A DNA stretch of 32,931 nt. It comes from Pontiellaceae bacterium (GTDB lineage Bacteria; Verrucomicrobiota; Kiritimatiellia; Kiritimatiellales; Tichowtungiaceae). The notes under the pieces are model-generated. The model was not told the origin of the DNA. It saw only the letters and a list, made by a program, of their open reading frames with translations, and did no database searches. Positions within the stretch are counted from its first letter, which is position 1, and each line of letters starts with the position of its first letter. The DNA is taken from the NCBI GenBank assembly GCA_029939835.1, contig JAOZSE010000008.1:1-32931 (forward strand), written 5' to 3'. The position numbers and the translations under genes are program-made. Below are positions 22,803-31,221 of the stretch, piece by piece.

Positions 22803-23381
22803 ATGCTTCTTCGCGAAACAACGATTGCGGTACTCGACTTTGAAACGACCGGTTCCGTGCCGGGGTTCGACACCGAGCCGTGGCAGGTCGGCGTTGTACT
22901 GTTTGAAAACGGAAGAGTAGTTTCTGAACAATCCTTCGAGAGCCTCATTCGCGTCGATGCCAACCGTCCGTTTAACGGCTACGCGCCTGGCAAACACCAC
23001 TCACTGAGGGATGAAATCGCCGTTGCTCCGCCGCCGCACGAAGTGTTTCGTTTGCTTGAACCGTGGGTAGCCAGCCGCCCGCTCGCCGCGCACAACGTGG
23101 CGACCGAAAAGAAATTTCTTCGGCAGATGGCGCCCATGCATCGCTTCGGGCCGTGGATGGATACCCTCGCGCTGGCCCGCAAAGTTTATCCCGATGCAGG
23201 CTCGCATAAACTGGAAGATTTGATGGCTGGTCTCGACCTCGCAACCCGTGTTCAGGAGCTCTGCCCGGATCGTGAAGCCCACGATGCGCTCTATGACGCC
23301 GTTGCCGCCGCCGTTTTTCTTGAACATTTGCTGGCATTGCCGGAATGGGCTGATGCAGCGCTTGAAATGATTTCTTTCTAA
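22803..23381 (+). CDS. DnaQ-like DEDDh 3'-5' exonuclease
   Basis: The 192-residue protein is one exonuclease domain. Motif I is VLDFETTG (D and E ligate metal), motif II is in LAAHNVATEKKFL, with WMDTLALARKVYP following, and motif III is HDALYDAVAAAVFL with the DEDDh His and Asp. This is the proofreading/RNase T superfamily, acting on DNA or RNA 3' ends. A stand-alone protein of this size could be a polymerase III epsilon-like subunit or a repair nuclease. It begins only 14 bases after the rpsD terminator's T tract, with no Shine-Dalgarno sequence visible before ATG 22803, so its transcript may be nearly leaderless or arise by readthrough. Confidence 0.88.
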   Translation: MLLRETTIAVLDFETTGSVPGFDTEPWQVGVVLFENGRVVSEQSFESLIRVDANRPFNGYAPGKHHSLRDEIAVAPPPHEVFRLLEPWVASRPLAAHNVATEKKFLRQMAPMHRFGPWMDTLALARKVYPDAGSHKLEDLMAGLDLATRVQELCPDREAHDALYDAVAAAVFLEHLLALPEWADAALEMISF

Positions 23382-23418
23382 AAAATCCGACTGGTCAGTC
23401 AGATCCGTCCGATCCTCT

Positions 23419-24807
23419 TTACCGCGCAAACTTAAGACGCTGGCTGCGGATGGCGGAATTCACTTTGCCATTCTGCCAGGCGATCTGGCCGGAGACGATG
23501 GTGGTGTCAACGGAGGAGCGGAAGGTGACGCCCTCGAAAGGCGACCAGCCGCATTTGGAAAGAATGCTTTCGCGCGTTACTTTGCTCGGGCGGTTCAGGT
23601 CAACGAGAACGAGGTCAGCCCAGTACCCCTCGCGGAGGAAGCCGCGTTCTTTTACGCTGAAAATGCGCGCGGGGTTGTGGGCAGTTTTTTCAACGATCAC
23701 TTCGAGCGGTAGCAGCCCGCTGTGGAAATGTTCGAGGACGGAGGGCAGGGCGGACTGTATGAGCGGTATGCCGGACGGGGTGGCCCAGTAAGTACCCTGT
23801 TTTTCCTTGAGCGTGTGCGGGGCGTGGTCGGTGCCGATGGTATCAAGACGATCGGTGAGCAGCCCGCGAAGCAGCGCGTCGCGGTCGCTCGCTTTTTTGA
23901 TGGCGGGGTTACACTTAATCAGTGCGCCTTTGGTTTCATAATCGGCGTCGCTGAAGAAGAGATGGTGGATACAGGCTTCAGCGGTAATGTTTTTGGCGGT
24001 TTCGTCGTGCTCCTCAAAGAATTCACTTTCGCGCGGACTGCTGATGCGTATGGTGCGGTCATCGAACAGTTCCAGTTCGCGGGCGGTACTGACGTGGAGG
24101 ATATGCAGGCGGGTATCGTATTTTCGGGCGAGCTGAACCGCCAGTTCGCTGGAGCGGAAGCAGGCTTCTTCGCTGCGGATATGCGGATGGGCGCTGAACG
24201 GGGTTTTGTCGCCGTATTTTTCGCGGAAAATTTCCTCGTTTCGGGTGATGATTTCACGGGTCTCGCAGTGGGCGGCCAGCGGTACCGGCACCTCGCGGAA
24301 GAGCGCATCGAGCGCCTTTTCCTGGTCGACGAGCAGGTTGCCGGTCGAGGAGCCCATAAAGACCTTTACGCCGCAGACGTTCTGCGGGTCGACCGCTTTG
24401 ATTTCGTCGAGGTTGTCGTTGGCGGCACTGAGGTAGAAGGAATAGTTGGTGGCCATTTTCTGCGCGGCGAGGGTAAATTTTTCTTCGAGCAGGTCGTTGG
24501 TGACAGCGGGCGGTTTGGTGTTGGGCATTTCCATGACGGAGGTGACGCCGCCGGCAACGGCGGCGCACGATTCACTTTGCATATCGCCTTTATGAGTGAG
24601 GCCCGGTTCGCGGAAATGGACGTGGCAGTCGATCATGCCGGGCAGCAGCGCCTTGCCCGAGGCGTCAATCTCGATATCGGCACTCTTTGAGATCGAAGCG
24701 TCGATCCGGTCGATACGTCCGTTGCGGACGAAAAGGTCGCCCTTAAAGCTTCGTCTTTCGTTTACGATGTCTGCGTTTCGAATGAGAATGCTTGGAATGG
24801 TACTCAT
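23419..24807 (-). CDS. pyrC: Dihydroorotase (class I)
   Basis: Dihydroorotase closes the pyrimidine ring, converting carbamoyl aspartate to dihydroorotate. The 462-residue amidohydrolase has the metal motif DCHVHFREPG, then GGVTSVMEMPNTKPP, the candidate carbamylated-lysine segment CGVKVFMGSSTGN, HCE, LHILHVST and the catalytic Asp in IGTDHAPHT, where KEKQG follows. The C-terminal strand domain GYWADLVLVDLN is complete. The start at 24807 has no clear ribosome site; a GACAGGAT-type repeat sits just upstream (24816-24840). It could be transcribed from the same region as lgt, but a repeat-filled gap of 133 bases separates them. Confidence 0.93.
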   Translation of the reverse strand: MSTIPSILIRNADIVNERRSFKGDLFVRNGRIDRIDASISKSADIEIDASGKALLPGMIDCHVHFREPGLTHKGDMQSESCAAVAGGVTSVMEMPNTKPPAVTNDLLEEKFTLAAQKMATNYSFYLSAANDNLDEIKAVDPQNVCGVKVFMGSSTGNLLVDQEKALDALFREVPVPLAAHCETREIITRNEEIFREKYGDKTPFSAHPHIRSEEACFRSSELAVQLARKYDTRLHILHVSTARELELFDDRTIRISSPRESEFFEEHDETAKNITAEACIHHLFFSDADYETKGALIKCNPAIKKASDRDALLRGLLTDRLDTIGTDHAPHTLKEKQGTYWATPSGIPLIQSALPSVLEHFHSGLLPLEVIVEKTAHNPARIFSVKERGFLREGYWADLVLVDLNRPSKVTRESILSKCGWSPFEGVTFRSSVDTTIVSGQIAWQNGKVNSAIRSQRLKFAR

Positions 24808-24815
24808 AAATTTTT

Positions 24816-24840
24816 GACAGGATAACAGGATCGACAGGAT
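24816..24840. repeat. Short tandem GACAGGAT/AACAGGAT repeat upstream of pyrC
   Basis: GACAGGAT, AACAGGAT and (C)GACAGGAT follow one another, 25 bases in total. I recall ACAGGAT tandem units as a widespread dispersed repeat in environmental bacterial genomes. Here it occupies the place where the pyrC ribosome site and promoter would be expected. Confidence 0.7.
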
Positions 24841-24880
24841 GTTTACAAAATCATTGACAGCAAAATCATGGGAAACAGAA

Positions 24881-24937
24881 GGTGGGGCTCGACCGCCGGG
24901 CGAGCCGCATCCGGACGCCCCGGCGGTGCATCCCTAC
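24881..24937. repeat. BIME-like repeat, ACCGCCGGG loop family
   Basis: Two hairpins lie in opposite orientation: GGCTCG-ACCGCCGGG-CGAGCC (24886-24906) and GGACGC-CCCGGCGGT-GCATCC (24913-24933, with one wobble pair). The two 9-nt loops are exact reverse complements although the stems are unrelated. CTAC lies at the right foot. It sits 3 bases past the lgt stop codon. Confidence 0.88.
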
Positions 24938-24940
24938 CCA

Positions 24941-25759
24941 TCATTCCGTTACAACGCCTCTGCGATAAAGTTTTTTTGCGACCATGATGCTGATAGCGGC
25001 AAGCACCATTACGGCGGAGTACAGCTGACCTTTGGTGATCCAGTCAAGATAGAGTGCGTAGCCGGCATCGGGCTCACGAAAGCATTCGGCGCCAATGCGC
25101 GCGGCGGCATAGAGGATTAGAAACCCTGCGCTGACTGCGCCGTTGCGTTGCCCCCACTTTGTGCGGCGGATTAACTGAAGGACAATAAAGAGCACAAGGC
25201 CCTCCCCGAACGCTTCATAGAGTTGCGACGGGTGGCGCGGGGTCGGGACGGCGTCGCCCGCCTGCGGGAAGATGACGGCCCACGGCACACTGGTCGGGCG
25301 TCCCCAAAGTTCGCCGTTGATAAAGTTGGCGACGCGACCGAAGAACAAGCCGACGGGCGCGACGGCGGCGAGGTTGTCGGCGAGATTCCAGAATGAATGC
25401 TTGTGGCGGTGCGCGTAGCAGAGCAGGACGAGCAGTACACCGATCATTCCGCCGTGGCTTGCCATGCCGCCTTCCCAGATGCGCAGGGCGAAGAGCGGGT
25501 CGCGAATGAAGGTTTCAAAACTATAGAAGAGAACATAGCCGAGGCGTCCGCCGAGAAATACGCCGCCGATGGCGAGCCAGACGATAAAATTGGAAAGCTC
25601 CTTTTTCGGAACCTGGAATTCGCCGCGCTTTGAGGCGCGCAGCAGCAGGATGTATCCGCCAAGAAACCCGAGCAGATACGCTATCCCGTACCAGCGAACC
25701 GCCAGCGGCCCGGCAATCTGGAAAATAACGGGATCAAGGTTGTGTACCCAGTGAGTCAT
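24941..25759 (-). CDS. lgt: Prolipoprotein diacylglyceryl transferase
   Basis: Lgt moves diacylglycerol from phosphatidylglycerol to the lipobox Cys of prolipoproteins in the inner membrane, the first step of lipoprotein maturation. The 272-residue protein has about seven membrane helices, VRWYGIAYLLGFLGGYILL at the start, HGGMIGVLLVLL, the Lgt signature GRVANFINGELWGRPT, RHPSQLYEAFGEG and RIGAECFREPD. Lipoproteins such as the one at 16979 would be substrates. ATG 25759 is the first residue matching the family. It lies 18 bases after nadK, so the two are probably one operon. Confidence 0.97.
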   Translation of the reverse strand: MTHWVHNLDPVIFQIAGPLAVRWYGIAYLLGFLGGYILLLRASKRGEFQVPKKELSNFIVWLAIGGVFLGGRLGYVLFYSFETFIRDPLFALRIWEGGMASHGGMIGVLLVLLCYAHRHKHSFWNLADNLAAVAPVGLFFGRVANFINGELWGRPTSVPWAVIFPQAGDAVPTPRHPSQLYEAFGEGLVLFIVLQLIRRTKWGQRNGAVSAGFLILYAAARIGAECFREPDAGYALYLDWITKGQLYSAVMVLAAISIMVAKKLYRRGVVTE

Positions 25760-25777
25760 GTGGTCATTTTTTCGTAG

Positions 25778-26638
25778 TTAAAGGCTTGAGCCGCGCCAGT
25801 GGAGTTTCTGGCTCAGGACGGAAAAATAGCTGTAGCCCGGCAGATGCAGGAAGGTGACCGGTTTGTCGCTGCGCGTGATGCGGACGGCATCCCCTTCGTT
25901 TAGCTCTTCCACATCCTGTCCGTCGGCGGAAAAAACAAGTGCTTTGTGCGAATGGCGCACCGTAATCTCGATCACACTGGAGTCGGGAATGATCAACGGG
26001 CGGTTGCTGAGGGTGTGCGGACAGATGACGCTGACACCGAAGGCGCAGGAGCCGGGCTGAAGGATCGGTCCGCCTGCGGACAATGAATGACCGGTACTTC
26101 CCGTTGGCGTGGTTACAATCATTCCGTCGCAGGCGAACGAGGTGATCGGTTCGCCATTGATGCTCATGTCCAGCTTAACAATCTGCGAGGAACCGCCGAA
26201 GGCGAGAACGGCATCATTGAGAACGCGACAGGTGGCGTCGGCTTTACCTTTGTGCAAAACCGTACAGTCGGCGACAGCACGTACATCGCTTTCACACTTT
26301 CCGGCGGCCAGTGCGTCGAGGGCGGCTTCGAGGTCATCTTCGCTGACCCCGGTGAGAAAGCCGAGACTGCCGAGATTGATCCCAAGAATTGGAATATCCG
26401 CGCCGTCGAGCACCTTGGCGGCGAAAAGGACGGTGCCGTCGCCGCCCATCGCAAGTACGGCCTCAACGGTCTGGGCAAACGCTCCGAACTCAATCACTGT
26501 AGCCGAGGGCAGATGCGCGCCGCTGTTGGCGTCAGCGAAAAGGGTGAGTCCGAGTTCGCCCGCTTTTTGATCGAGCCGCTCAAAGATATCCGCGGCATGC
26601 GGCCGTTTCGGGTTTGCGATGATACCGATCTTTTTCAT
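25778..26638 (-). CDS. nadK: NAD kinase
   Basis: NadK phosphorylates NAD to NADP in the cytosol. The 286-residue protein has the N-terminal MKKIGIIANPKRP, the signature AMGGDGTVL, ILGINLGSLGFLT, LNDAVL and the C-terminal TPTGSTGHSLSAGGPIL with SNRPLIIPD. Start ATG 26638 is chosen over 26656 because the family begins at MKKIGII; neither has a good ribosome site. It is likely transcribed with lgt downstream. Confidence 0.96.
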   Translation of the reverse strand: MKKIGIIANPKRPHAADIFERLDQKAGELGLTLFADANSGAHLPSATVIEFGAFAQTVEAVLAMGGDGTVLFAAKVLDGADIPILGINLGSLGFLTGVSEDDLEAALDALAAGKCESDVRAVADCTVLHKGKADATCRVLNDAVLAFGGSSQIVKLDMSINGEPITSFACDGMIVTTPTGSTGHSLSAGGPILQPGSCAFGVSVICPHTLSNRPLIIPDSSVIEITVRHSHKALVFSADGQDVEELNEGDAVRITRSDKPVTFLHLPGYSYFSVLSQKLHWRGSSL

Positions 26639-26691
26639 GACCGAATGTTGGCACATCTGTGTTGGATAGGGGAGAGCTTAGTTCTGAAAAA

Positions 26692-26765
26692 GTAGGACAG
26701 TGCTTCCAGCCTGTCTTTTCCTGAGTTGCCGAACGGTGGCGGACAGGCTGGAAGCACTGTCCTGC
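26692..26765. repeat. 74-nt inverted repeat, TTCCA loop family (copy with asymmetric stem)
   Basis: GTAGGACAGTGCTTCCAGC at the left is mirrored at the right by GCTGGAAGCACTGTCCTGC, with one foot base changed. Each arm can form a hairpin closed on TTCCA or TGGAA with an extra unpaired T or A in the stem. It lies between the divergent nadK and hisF genes, where both promoters must be. Confidence 0.9.
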
Positions 26766-26835
26766 ATTTAACTTTATCGCTTGAGACTCCCTTCTGTTTC
26801 CGATATTCGTAGTGCTGTTTTTTAGAGGAATACAA

Positions 26836-27606
26836 ATGTTGGCTAAACGAATCATACCCTGTCTTGATGTAACCGGCGGCCGCGTGGTCAAAGGCGTGAA
26901 ATTCGTCGAACTGCGCGACGCGGGCGATCCGGTGGAGTGCGCCAAGGCCTATGAAGCGCAGGGCGCTGACGAACTCACCTTTCTGGATATCACTGCGTCG
27001 AGCGACGGACGCGAAACCATGGTGGACATCGTCCGCCGCGTCGCCGAGCAGGTTTTTATGCCGCTTACGGTCGGCGGCGGCATCCGCACCCCGGCCGACG
27101 TGCGTCGGATGCTCAACGCCGGGGCCGACAAAGTTTCCTTTAATACAGCCGCCGTCAACCATCCCGACATTCTCAATGAATGCTCCGAGCAGTTCGGCAG
27201 CCAGTGCACGGTGCTGGCGATTGATGCGCGGCGTAACGATACAAACGATCCCTCGAAAGGATGGACCGTCTATACGCACGGCGGGCGCACGCCCGTTGAC
27301 CGCGATGCGGTCGAATGGGCGGTTGAAGGCGTTGAGCGCGGCGCAGGTGAAATCCTGCTCACCAGCATGGACGCCGACGGAACCAAAAACGGCTACGACC
27401 TCAAACTGACACGCACCATTTCCGAGGCGGTTGGCGTGCCGGTTATCGCATCCGGCGGCGCGGGCACACTCGACCATCTCGTCGAGGCCGTGACCGAAGG
27501 GAAAGCCGACGCAGTGCTCGCCGCCTCCATTTTCCACTTCGGCGAATTTACCATTCAGCAGGTCAAAGAATATATGCAATCCAAAGGAGTGGTGGTTCGG
27601 CTGTAA
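26836..27606 (+). CDS. hisF: Imidazole glycerol phosphate synthase cyclase subunit
   Basis: HisF makes imidazole glycerol phosphate and AICAR from PRFAR and ammonia delivered by HisH. The 256-residue barrel has [20 protein letters not shown] with the catalytic Asp (IPCLD), [61 protein letters not shown] with the second catalytic Asp, and [24 protein letters not shown] precedes ATG 26836; an earlier in-frame start at 26812 lacks support. hisI follows after a repeat-filled gap; hisH and hisA are not in the window. Confidence 0.97.
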   Translation: MLAKRIIPCLDVTGGRVVKGVKFVELRDAGDPVECAKAYEAQGADELTFLDITASSDGRETMVDIVRRVAEQVFMPLTVGGGIRTPADVRRMLNAGADKVSFNTAAVNHPDILNECSEQFGSQCTVLAIDARRNDTNDPSKGWTVYTHGGRTPVDRDAVEWAVEGVERGAGEILLTSMDADGTKNGYDLKLTRTISEAVGVPVIASGGAGTLDHLVEAVTEGKADAVLAASIFHFGEFTIQQVKEYMQSKGVVVRL

Positions 27607-27608
27607 AA

Positions 27609-27635
27609 TTGGAGGTCGCAAATTGTGATCTCCAA
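27609..27635. repeat. Hairpin after hisF
   Basis: TTGGAGGTC (27609-27617) pairs with GATCTCCAA (27627-27635) with one G.T wobble. It lies 3 bases after the hisF stop and directly abuts the next repeat. It has no T tract, so it is more likely a repeat or mRNA-stabilising stem than a terminator. Confidence 0.6.
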
Positions 27636-27638
27636 ATT

Positions 27639-27714
27639 GTAGACGAGGCTTCCAGCTTCGTTTGGTTGAACGAAACGTTTTGTAAAACAGAACGAGGCTG
27701 GAAGCCTCGTCTAC
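27639..27714. repeat. 76-nt inverted repeat, TTCCA loop family (intergenic copy)
   Basis: It has the same length (76) and almost the same 24-nt arms as the element inside gspI (14623-14698). The left arm has one change (GCTTCG for GCCTCG) that becomes a wobble pair. The 28-nt central spacer is unrelated. GTAG and CTAC are at the feet. It fills the gap between hisF and hisI. Confidence 0.95.
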
Positions 27715-27729
27715 ATAAAAGGAAGACGA

Positions 27730-28143
27730 ATGAGCAAAGAACTTGAAGAGGGGCTGAAACTCGAACTCGACTGGGACAAAGTTGAAAAAGCCGCCGCAGC
27801 CTGTAAAGGTATCATTCCGGTGGCCGTGCAGGACGCCGATACGAAAGAGGTGATTTTGGTCGCCTATATTAATCAGCAGGCATTCGAGGAATCTCTGAAA
27901 CGCAAAATGCTGGTGCTGTGGAGCTCGTCGCGGCAGGAGCTGTGGATTAAAGGGCTCACCTCCGGTGAAACGTTTGAGCTGCTCGATGCACGCGTCAACT
28001 GCGAGCAGAACTCACTGCTTTTCATCGTACGTCCGAACCGAGGCGGCATCTGCCATACCAAAAACAAAAAGGGCGAGCCGCGCGACTGCTATTACCGTCG
28101 GATTAACTTCGACACGCAGGCGCTAGAAAACCTTGATCCCTGA
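27730..28143 (+). CDS. hisI: Phosphoribosyl-AMP cyclohydrolase, metal-site variant
   Basis: HisI opens the adenine ring of phosphoribosyl-AMP in histidine synthesis. The 137-residue protein has IIPVAVQDADTKEVILVAYIN, VLWSSSRQELWIKGLTSG and CHTKNKKGEPRDCYYRRI. The three zinc cysteines are retained (C91, C108, C120). The Mg2+ motif normally written D-C-D-x-D reads N90-C91-E92-Q93-N94, and the spacing between the last two cysteines is longer than usual. I recall such a branch in other bacteria but cannot verify it. There is no fused HisE domain. The GreA-like gene follows after 8 bases, so they share a transcript. Confidence 0.88.
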   Translation: MSKELEEGLKLELDWDKVEKAAAACKGIIPVAVQDADTKEVILVAYINQQAFEESLKRKMLVLWSSSRQELWIKGLTSGETFELLDARVNCEQNSLLFIVRPNRGGICHTKNKKGEPRDCYYRRINFDTQALENLDP

Positions 28144-28151
28144 TTTTCCAG

Positions 28152-28619
28152 ATGAAGAAATCAGCGATTTTACAGGCCCTGCTTTCGGAACTGGAAAATG
28201 ATCTGCACCGTCAGCAGGCGGCGAATGAAAAGGCTTCTGCCGGCGCGACCAGTAGTGAGGCGCGTGCGGAAACCAAATGGGACACCTGCGGGCTGGAATC
28301 CTCCTATCTGGCGCGCGGCCACGCGCAGCAGTTTAAGGCGCTGGCGGCGAATGTTCACGAACTGCGGGCGTTTACCATGCCGGTTTTTGCCGGCAAGCCG
28401 GTCGGGCCGGGGGCGCTGGTGGAGGTGGATCTCGACGAAGAGAGGATACTCTTTTTCCTGCTCCCGTTCGGCGGCGGAGTTGAGCTGACGGTTGAGGGTC
28501 GCGAGGTGACGGTTATTACGCCGGAGTCGCCCGTTGGCTCTGCATTGCTGGATAAAAAGAAGGGCGATGCCTTTTCGTTCCGCGCCGGATCAATCGGAAA
28601 GATTTTAAATGTTGAATAA
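28152..28619 (+). CDS. GreA/GreB-related protein
   Basis: The 155-residue protein has an N-terminal helical part with a conserved WDTCGLESSYLARGHAQQ segment and a C-terminal FKBP-like GreA domain ending VITPESPVGSALLDKKKGDAF. True GreA/GreB rescue backtracked RNA polymerase by inserting a coiled-coil finger with acidic tip residues. Here the N-terminal coiled coil is shorter and its tip is not the GreA type, so transcript cleavage is uncertain. It may bind polymerase or another partner through the C-terminal domain. It lies 8 bases after hisI. A terminator is not evident; a repeat-like region follows. Confidence 0.75.
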   Translation: MKKSAILQALLSELENDLHRQQAANEKASAGATSSEARAETKWDTCGLESSYLARGHAQQFKALAANVHELRAFTMPVFAGKPVGPGALVEVDLDEERILFFLLPFGGGVELTVEGREVTVITPESPVGSALLDKKKGDAFSFRAGSIGKILNVE

Positions 28620-28645
28620 CTTTGGATCACGAATTTCGCGAATTT

Positions 28646-28697
28646 TTGCGAATCAAAAACCAAAATATTCATTCGTGTAAATTCGCTTGATTCGCAA
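28646..28697. repeat. Inverted repeat downstream of the GreA-like gene (TTCGCGAATT family)
   Basis: TTGCGAATCAA (28646-28656) is mirrored exactly at 28687-28697, and both flanks are rich in ATTCG/CGAAT words. The pattern recalls the dispersed ATTCGCGAATT-type repeats of environmental genomes. No second copy is in the window. Confidence 0.65.
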
Positions 28698-28740
28698 TCT
28701 GAAAAATGTTCAATGGGGTGTTTGCTTTGGGGGGATGAAA

Positions 28741-29058
28741 ATGAAAACGTGTCCATTTTGTGCCGAGGAAATTCAGGATGAGGCGGTTCTGTGTCGCTAC
28801 TGTAACCAGTTTCTAACGCCGGAGCATAAGCCGGTGCCGTGGTATTTGAAGCCGGGGTTCCTGTTTACGGCGGTGGTTGTGGCCGGGCCTTTTTCGATTC
28901 CCCTGTTTTGGATTCATCCGCGATATAGCCGCCGGAAGAAAATCATTTGGATTCTCGTTATTCTTGTCATCAGTTTCTGTGTGTGGGGCGTGATGCAAAA
29001 ATCGATACAGTCCATCGAAGAATATTACGGTGTTCTTGATGAGTTGCTTCAGTATTGA
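28741..29058 (+). CDS. Small zinc-ribbon membrane protein
   Basis: The protein has 105 residues if it starts at ATG 28741, which lies 6 bases after a GGGGGG ribosome site; an ATG at 28735 touches that site and is less likely. It begins [20 protein letters not shown], a CxxC...CxxC zinc ribbon common at the start of small bacterial proteins. Two predicted membrane helices follow (about 34-57 and 66-87) with a basic loop RYSRRKK between them. Function is unknown. The stop codon lies in a perfect hairpin, TTGCTTCA-GTAT-TGAAGCAA (29044-29063). Confidence 0.75.
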   Translation: MKTCPFCAEEIQDEAVLCRYCNQFLTPEHKPVPWYLKPGFLFTAVVVAGPFSIPLFWIHPRYSRRKKIIWILVILVISFCVWGVMQKSIQSIEEYYGVLDELLQY

Positions 29059-29070
29059 AGCAATCTTGTT
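29044..29070 (+). terminator. Possible terminator hairpin at the end of the zinc-ribbon gene
   Basis: An 8-bp perfect stem, TTGCTTCA with TGAAGCAA around GTAT, includes the stop codon TGA 29056-29058. The following bases TCTTGTT are only partly T-rich, so termination would be weak. Confidence 0.4.
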
Positions 29071-29087
29071 GTCCATCATCTTGTAAA

Positions 29088-29104
29088 ACCCGCAGGTTGC
29101 GGGT
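29088..29104. repeat. Short hairpin before trpE
   Basis: ACCCGCA-GGT-TGCGGGT forms a 7-bp stem followed by AG, so GTAG appears at the right foot. It lies 19 bases before trpE. It may be a solo REP-like hairpin. I found no leader peptide with Trp codons, so classical trp attenuation is not supported. Confidence 0.6.
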
Positions 29105-29122
29105 AGAACATCTGGATTGATT

Positions 29123-30649
29123 ATGAGTATTTCACCCAACAGAGAAGCGTTTTTAGAGAAGGCGAAGCAGGGGAATCTGATTCCGGTCTGGAAGGAAATT
29201 CTGGCCGATCAGGAGACGCCGCTTTCCGCCTACGAGCGGGTGCGCCGCTACCTGCGAGAAAAAGATCACGCTTCGCACACGTGGATGCTGGAAAGTGTCG
29301 AGGGCGGCGAACACATCGGACGCTACTCGTTTATCGGCGGTAATCCGCGTTCCATTATCCGCACATGCGGCGGCATGACCGAAATCACCGAGGGCGAAAC
29401 GAAACTCGAACTCAAGGAGCCCGATCCGCTCAGCGCTGTAAAGGCCTACATGAGCCGCTATAAACCGGTGAAGGATCCGGCGTTGCCGCGTTTCACCGGC
29501 GGAGCGGTCGGCTTTATCGGCTACGATGTGGTTTCGGCGTTCGAGCCGCGCGTTTCGCTCGTCCAAAACGACGAAATCGGTAATCCCGATATCGTGCTGA
29601 TGGTCACCAATTCGATTATCATTTTCGACCGCGTCAAACACACGCTGAAAATTGTGGCCAACGCTTACGTTACCGGCGACCCGAACGAAGCCTATGACGA
29701 GGCGCTGGCCGAAATTGACGAGCTGCTTGCGGCGCTTCAAACAACACCGGTGTCGCGCGTGCTGGTGGATCTACATACAGAGGTCGAACCGCTCGAACCG
29801 CAGTCGAACACGACACCCGAAGAGTTTAAGGGCATGGTCGAAAAGGCGCAGGAATATATCCGCGCGGGCGACATCATCCAGACCGTGCTTTCCCAGCGCT
29901 TTGAGGTGGAAAACACCGCCGATTCGCTCGATGTGTATCGCGCGCTCCGCGCGGTCAACCCGTCGCCCTACATGTTCTGCCTCGATATGGCCGAAAGTGC
30001 ACTGGTCGGCGCGTCGCCCGAAATTCACGTGCGGTGCGAGGACGGGCAGGTTGAAGTGCGCCCGATTGCCGGCACCCGCCGCCGCGGTCGTACTGATGAA
30101 GAAGACCTTGCGATGGAAAAAGAACTGCTGGCGGATCCCAAGGAGCTTGCCGAGCATGTGATGCTGGTCGATCTCGGCCGTAACGATATCGGGCGCGTCT
30201 GCGAATTCAACAGCGTGACCGTGCCCGAACAGATGTTGATCGAACGCTACAGCCACGTGATGCACATTGTCTCCGACGTCACCGGAACCCTTTCGCCGGA
30301 ACACGATGCCTACGATGTGATGCGCGTGACGTTTCCTGCGGGCACTGTCAGCGGCGCACCCAAAATCCGCGCGATGGAAATCATCGCCGAACTCGAGAAG
30401 TCGAAGCGCGGGCCGTATGCCGGCGCGGTCGGCTATTTCAGTTTCGACGGTAACCTCGACTCCTGCATCACCATTCGCACCATTGTTCTCGATAAAGACA
30501 AAGCCTACGTGCAGGCCGGCGCGGGCATCGTCGCCGACTCCGTCCCGGAGCTGGAATATAAAGAAACCCGCAACAAAGCCCGCGCCATGATGACGGCGCT
30601 GGCACTTGCGAAACAGTATGCCGCTGCGCGGGAAGGGGATACGCAATGA
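29123..30649 (+). CDS. trpE: Anthranilate synthase component I
   Basis: TrpE converts chorismate to anthranilate, using ammonia supplied by TrpG. The 508-residue protein has the feedback (Trp-binding) motif region [106 protein letters not shown] and [24 protein letters not shown]. These give the complete chorismate-binding domain. ATG 29123 is used; no strong ribosome site is visible. The trpG start overlaps the stop (ATGA). No trpD, C, F, B or A follows in the window. Confidence 0.97.
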   Translation: MSISPNREAFLEKAKQGNLIPVWKEILADQETPLSAYERVRRYLREKDHASHTWMLESVEGGEHIGRYSFIGGNPRSIIRTCGGMTEITEGETKLELKEPDPLSAVKAYMSRYKPVKDPALPRFTGGAVGFIGYDVVSAFEPRVSLVQNDEIGNPDIVLMVTNSIIIFDRVKHTLKIVANAYVTGDPNEAYDEALAEIDELLAALQTTPVSRVLVDLHTEVEPLEPQSNTTPEEFKGMVEKAQEYIRAGDIIQTVLSQRFEVENTADSLDVYRALRAVNPSPYMFCLDMAESALVGASPEIHVRCEDGQVEVRPIAGTRRRGRTDEEDLAMEKELLADPKELAEHVMLVDLGRNDIGRVCEFNSVTVPEQMLIERYSHVMHIVSDVTGTLSPEHDAYDVMRVTFPAGTVSGAPKIRAMEIIAELEKSKRGPYAGAVGYFSFDGNLDSCITIRTIVLDKDKAYVQAGAGIVADSVPELEYKETRNKARAMMTALALAKQYAAAREGDTQ

Positions 30650-31209
30650 TTCTGGTGATCGATAACTATGATTCGTTTACGTACAACCTCGTGCAGTACC
30701 TTGGCGAGCTGGGTGCGGAGATGCAGGTGTTCCGTAATGACAAGATTTCGGTCGAAGAGGCGGTTGCACTTAAGCCTGAAAAGGTACTCGTCAGTCCCGG
30801 CCCGTGCACGCCGAAAGAGGCGGGTGTTTCGTGCGATATCATCCGCGAGTTCGGCCCGAAGGTTCCTTTGCTCGGCGTCTGTCTCGGGCATCAGTGCATC
30901 GGCGAAGTGTATGGCGGAAAAGTCGTCCGCGCGGAGCGGCTGATGCACGGCAAAACCTCGCCGATTCTCCACAACGGCGAAAGCGTGTTTAAAGGACTGT
31001 CCAGCCCGTTTGAAGCCACGCGTTATCATTCGTTGATTGTTGAACGCGAAAGCCTTCCTTCTTGCTTAAGAATTACCGCCGAAACCGCCGAAGGCGAAAT
31101 TATGGGACTTCAGCACGTTGAACATCCTGTTCACGGCGTTCAGTTCCATCCCGAATCCATCCTCACTCCCGACGGCAAACAGCTTCTCCAGAACTTCCTC
31201 GAATTGTAG
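30646..31209 (+). CDS. trpG: Anthranilate synthase component II (glutamine amidotransferase)
   Basis: The 187-residue class I glutamine amidotransferase has [29 protein letters not shown], the nucleophile elbow [13 protein letters not shown] (Cys at about 84), RYHSLIVE and the catalytic His and Glu in [12 protein letters not shown]. It hydrolyses glutamine to feed ammonia to TrpE. The same family serves PabA in folate synthesis and may do both jobs. The four-base overlap with trpE makes the TrpG assignment firm. It ends 12 bases before the convergent cardiolipin synthase stop. Confidence 0.96.
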   Translation: MILVIDNYDSFTYNLVQYLGELGAEMQVFRNDKISVEEAVALKPEKVLVSPGPCTPKEAGVSCDIIREFGPKVPLLGVCLGHQCIGEVYGGKVVRAERLMHGKTSPILHNGESVFKGLSSPFEATRYHSLIVERESLPSCLRITAETAEGEIMGLQHVEHPVHGVQFHPESILTPDGKQLLQNFLEL

Positions 31210-31221
31210 GGCGGAAAATGC

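Noticed and set aside
29044-29122. trp attenuator before trpE
   Set aside because: Hairpins are present, but there is no leader peptide with tandem Trp codons and no alternative terminator with a T tract.
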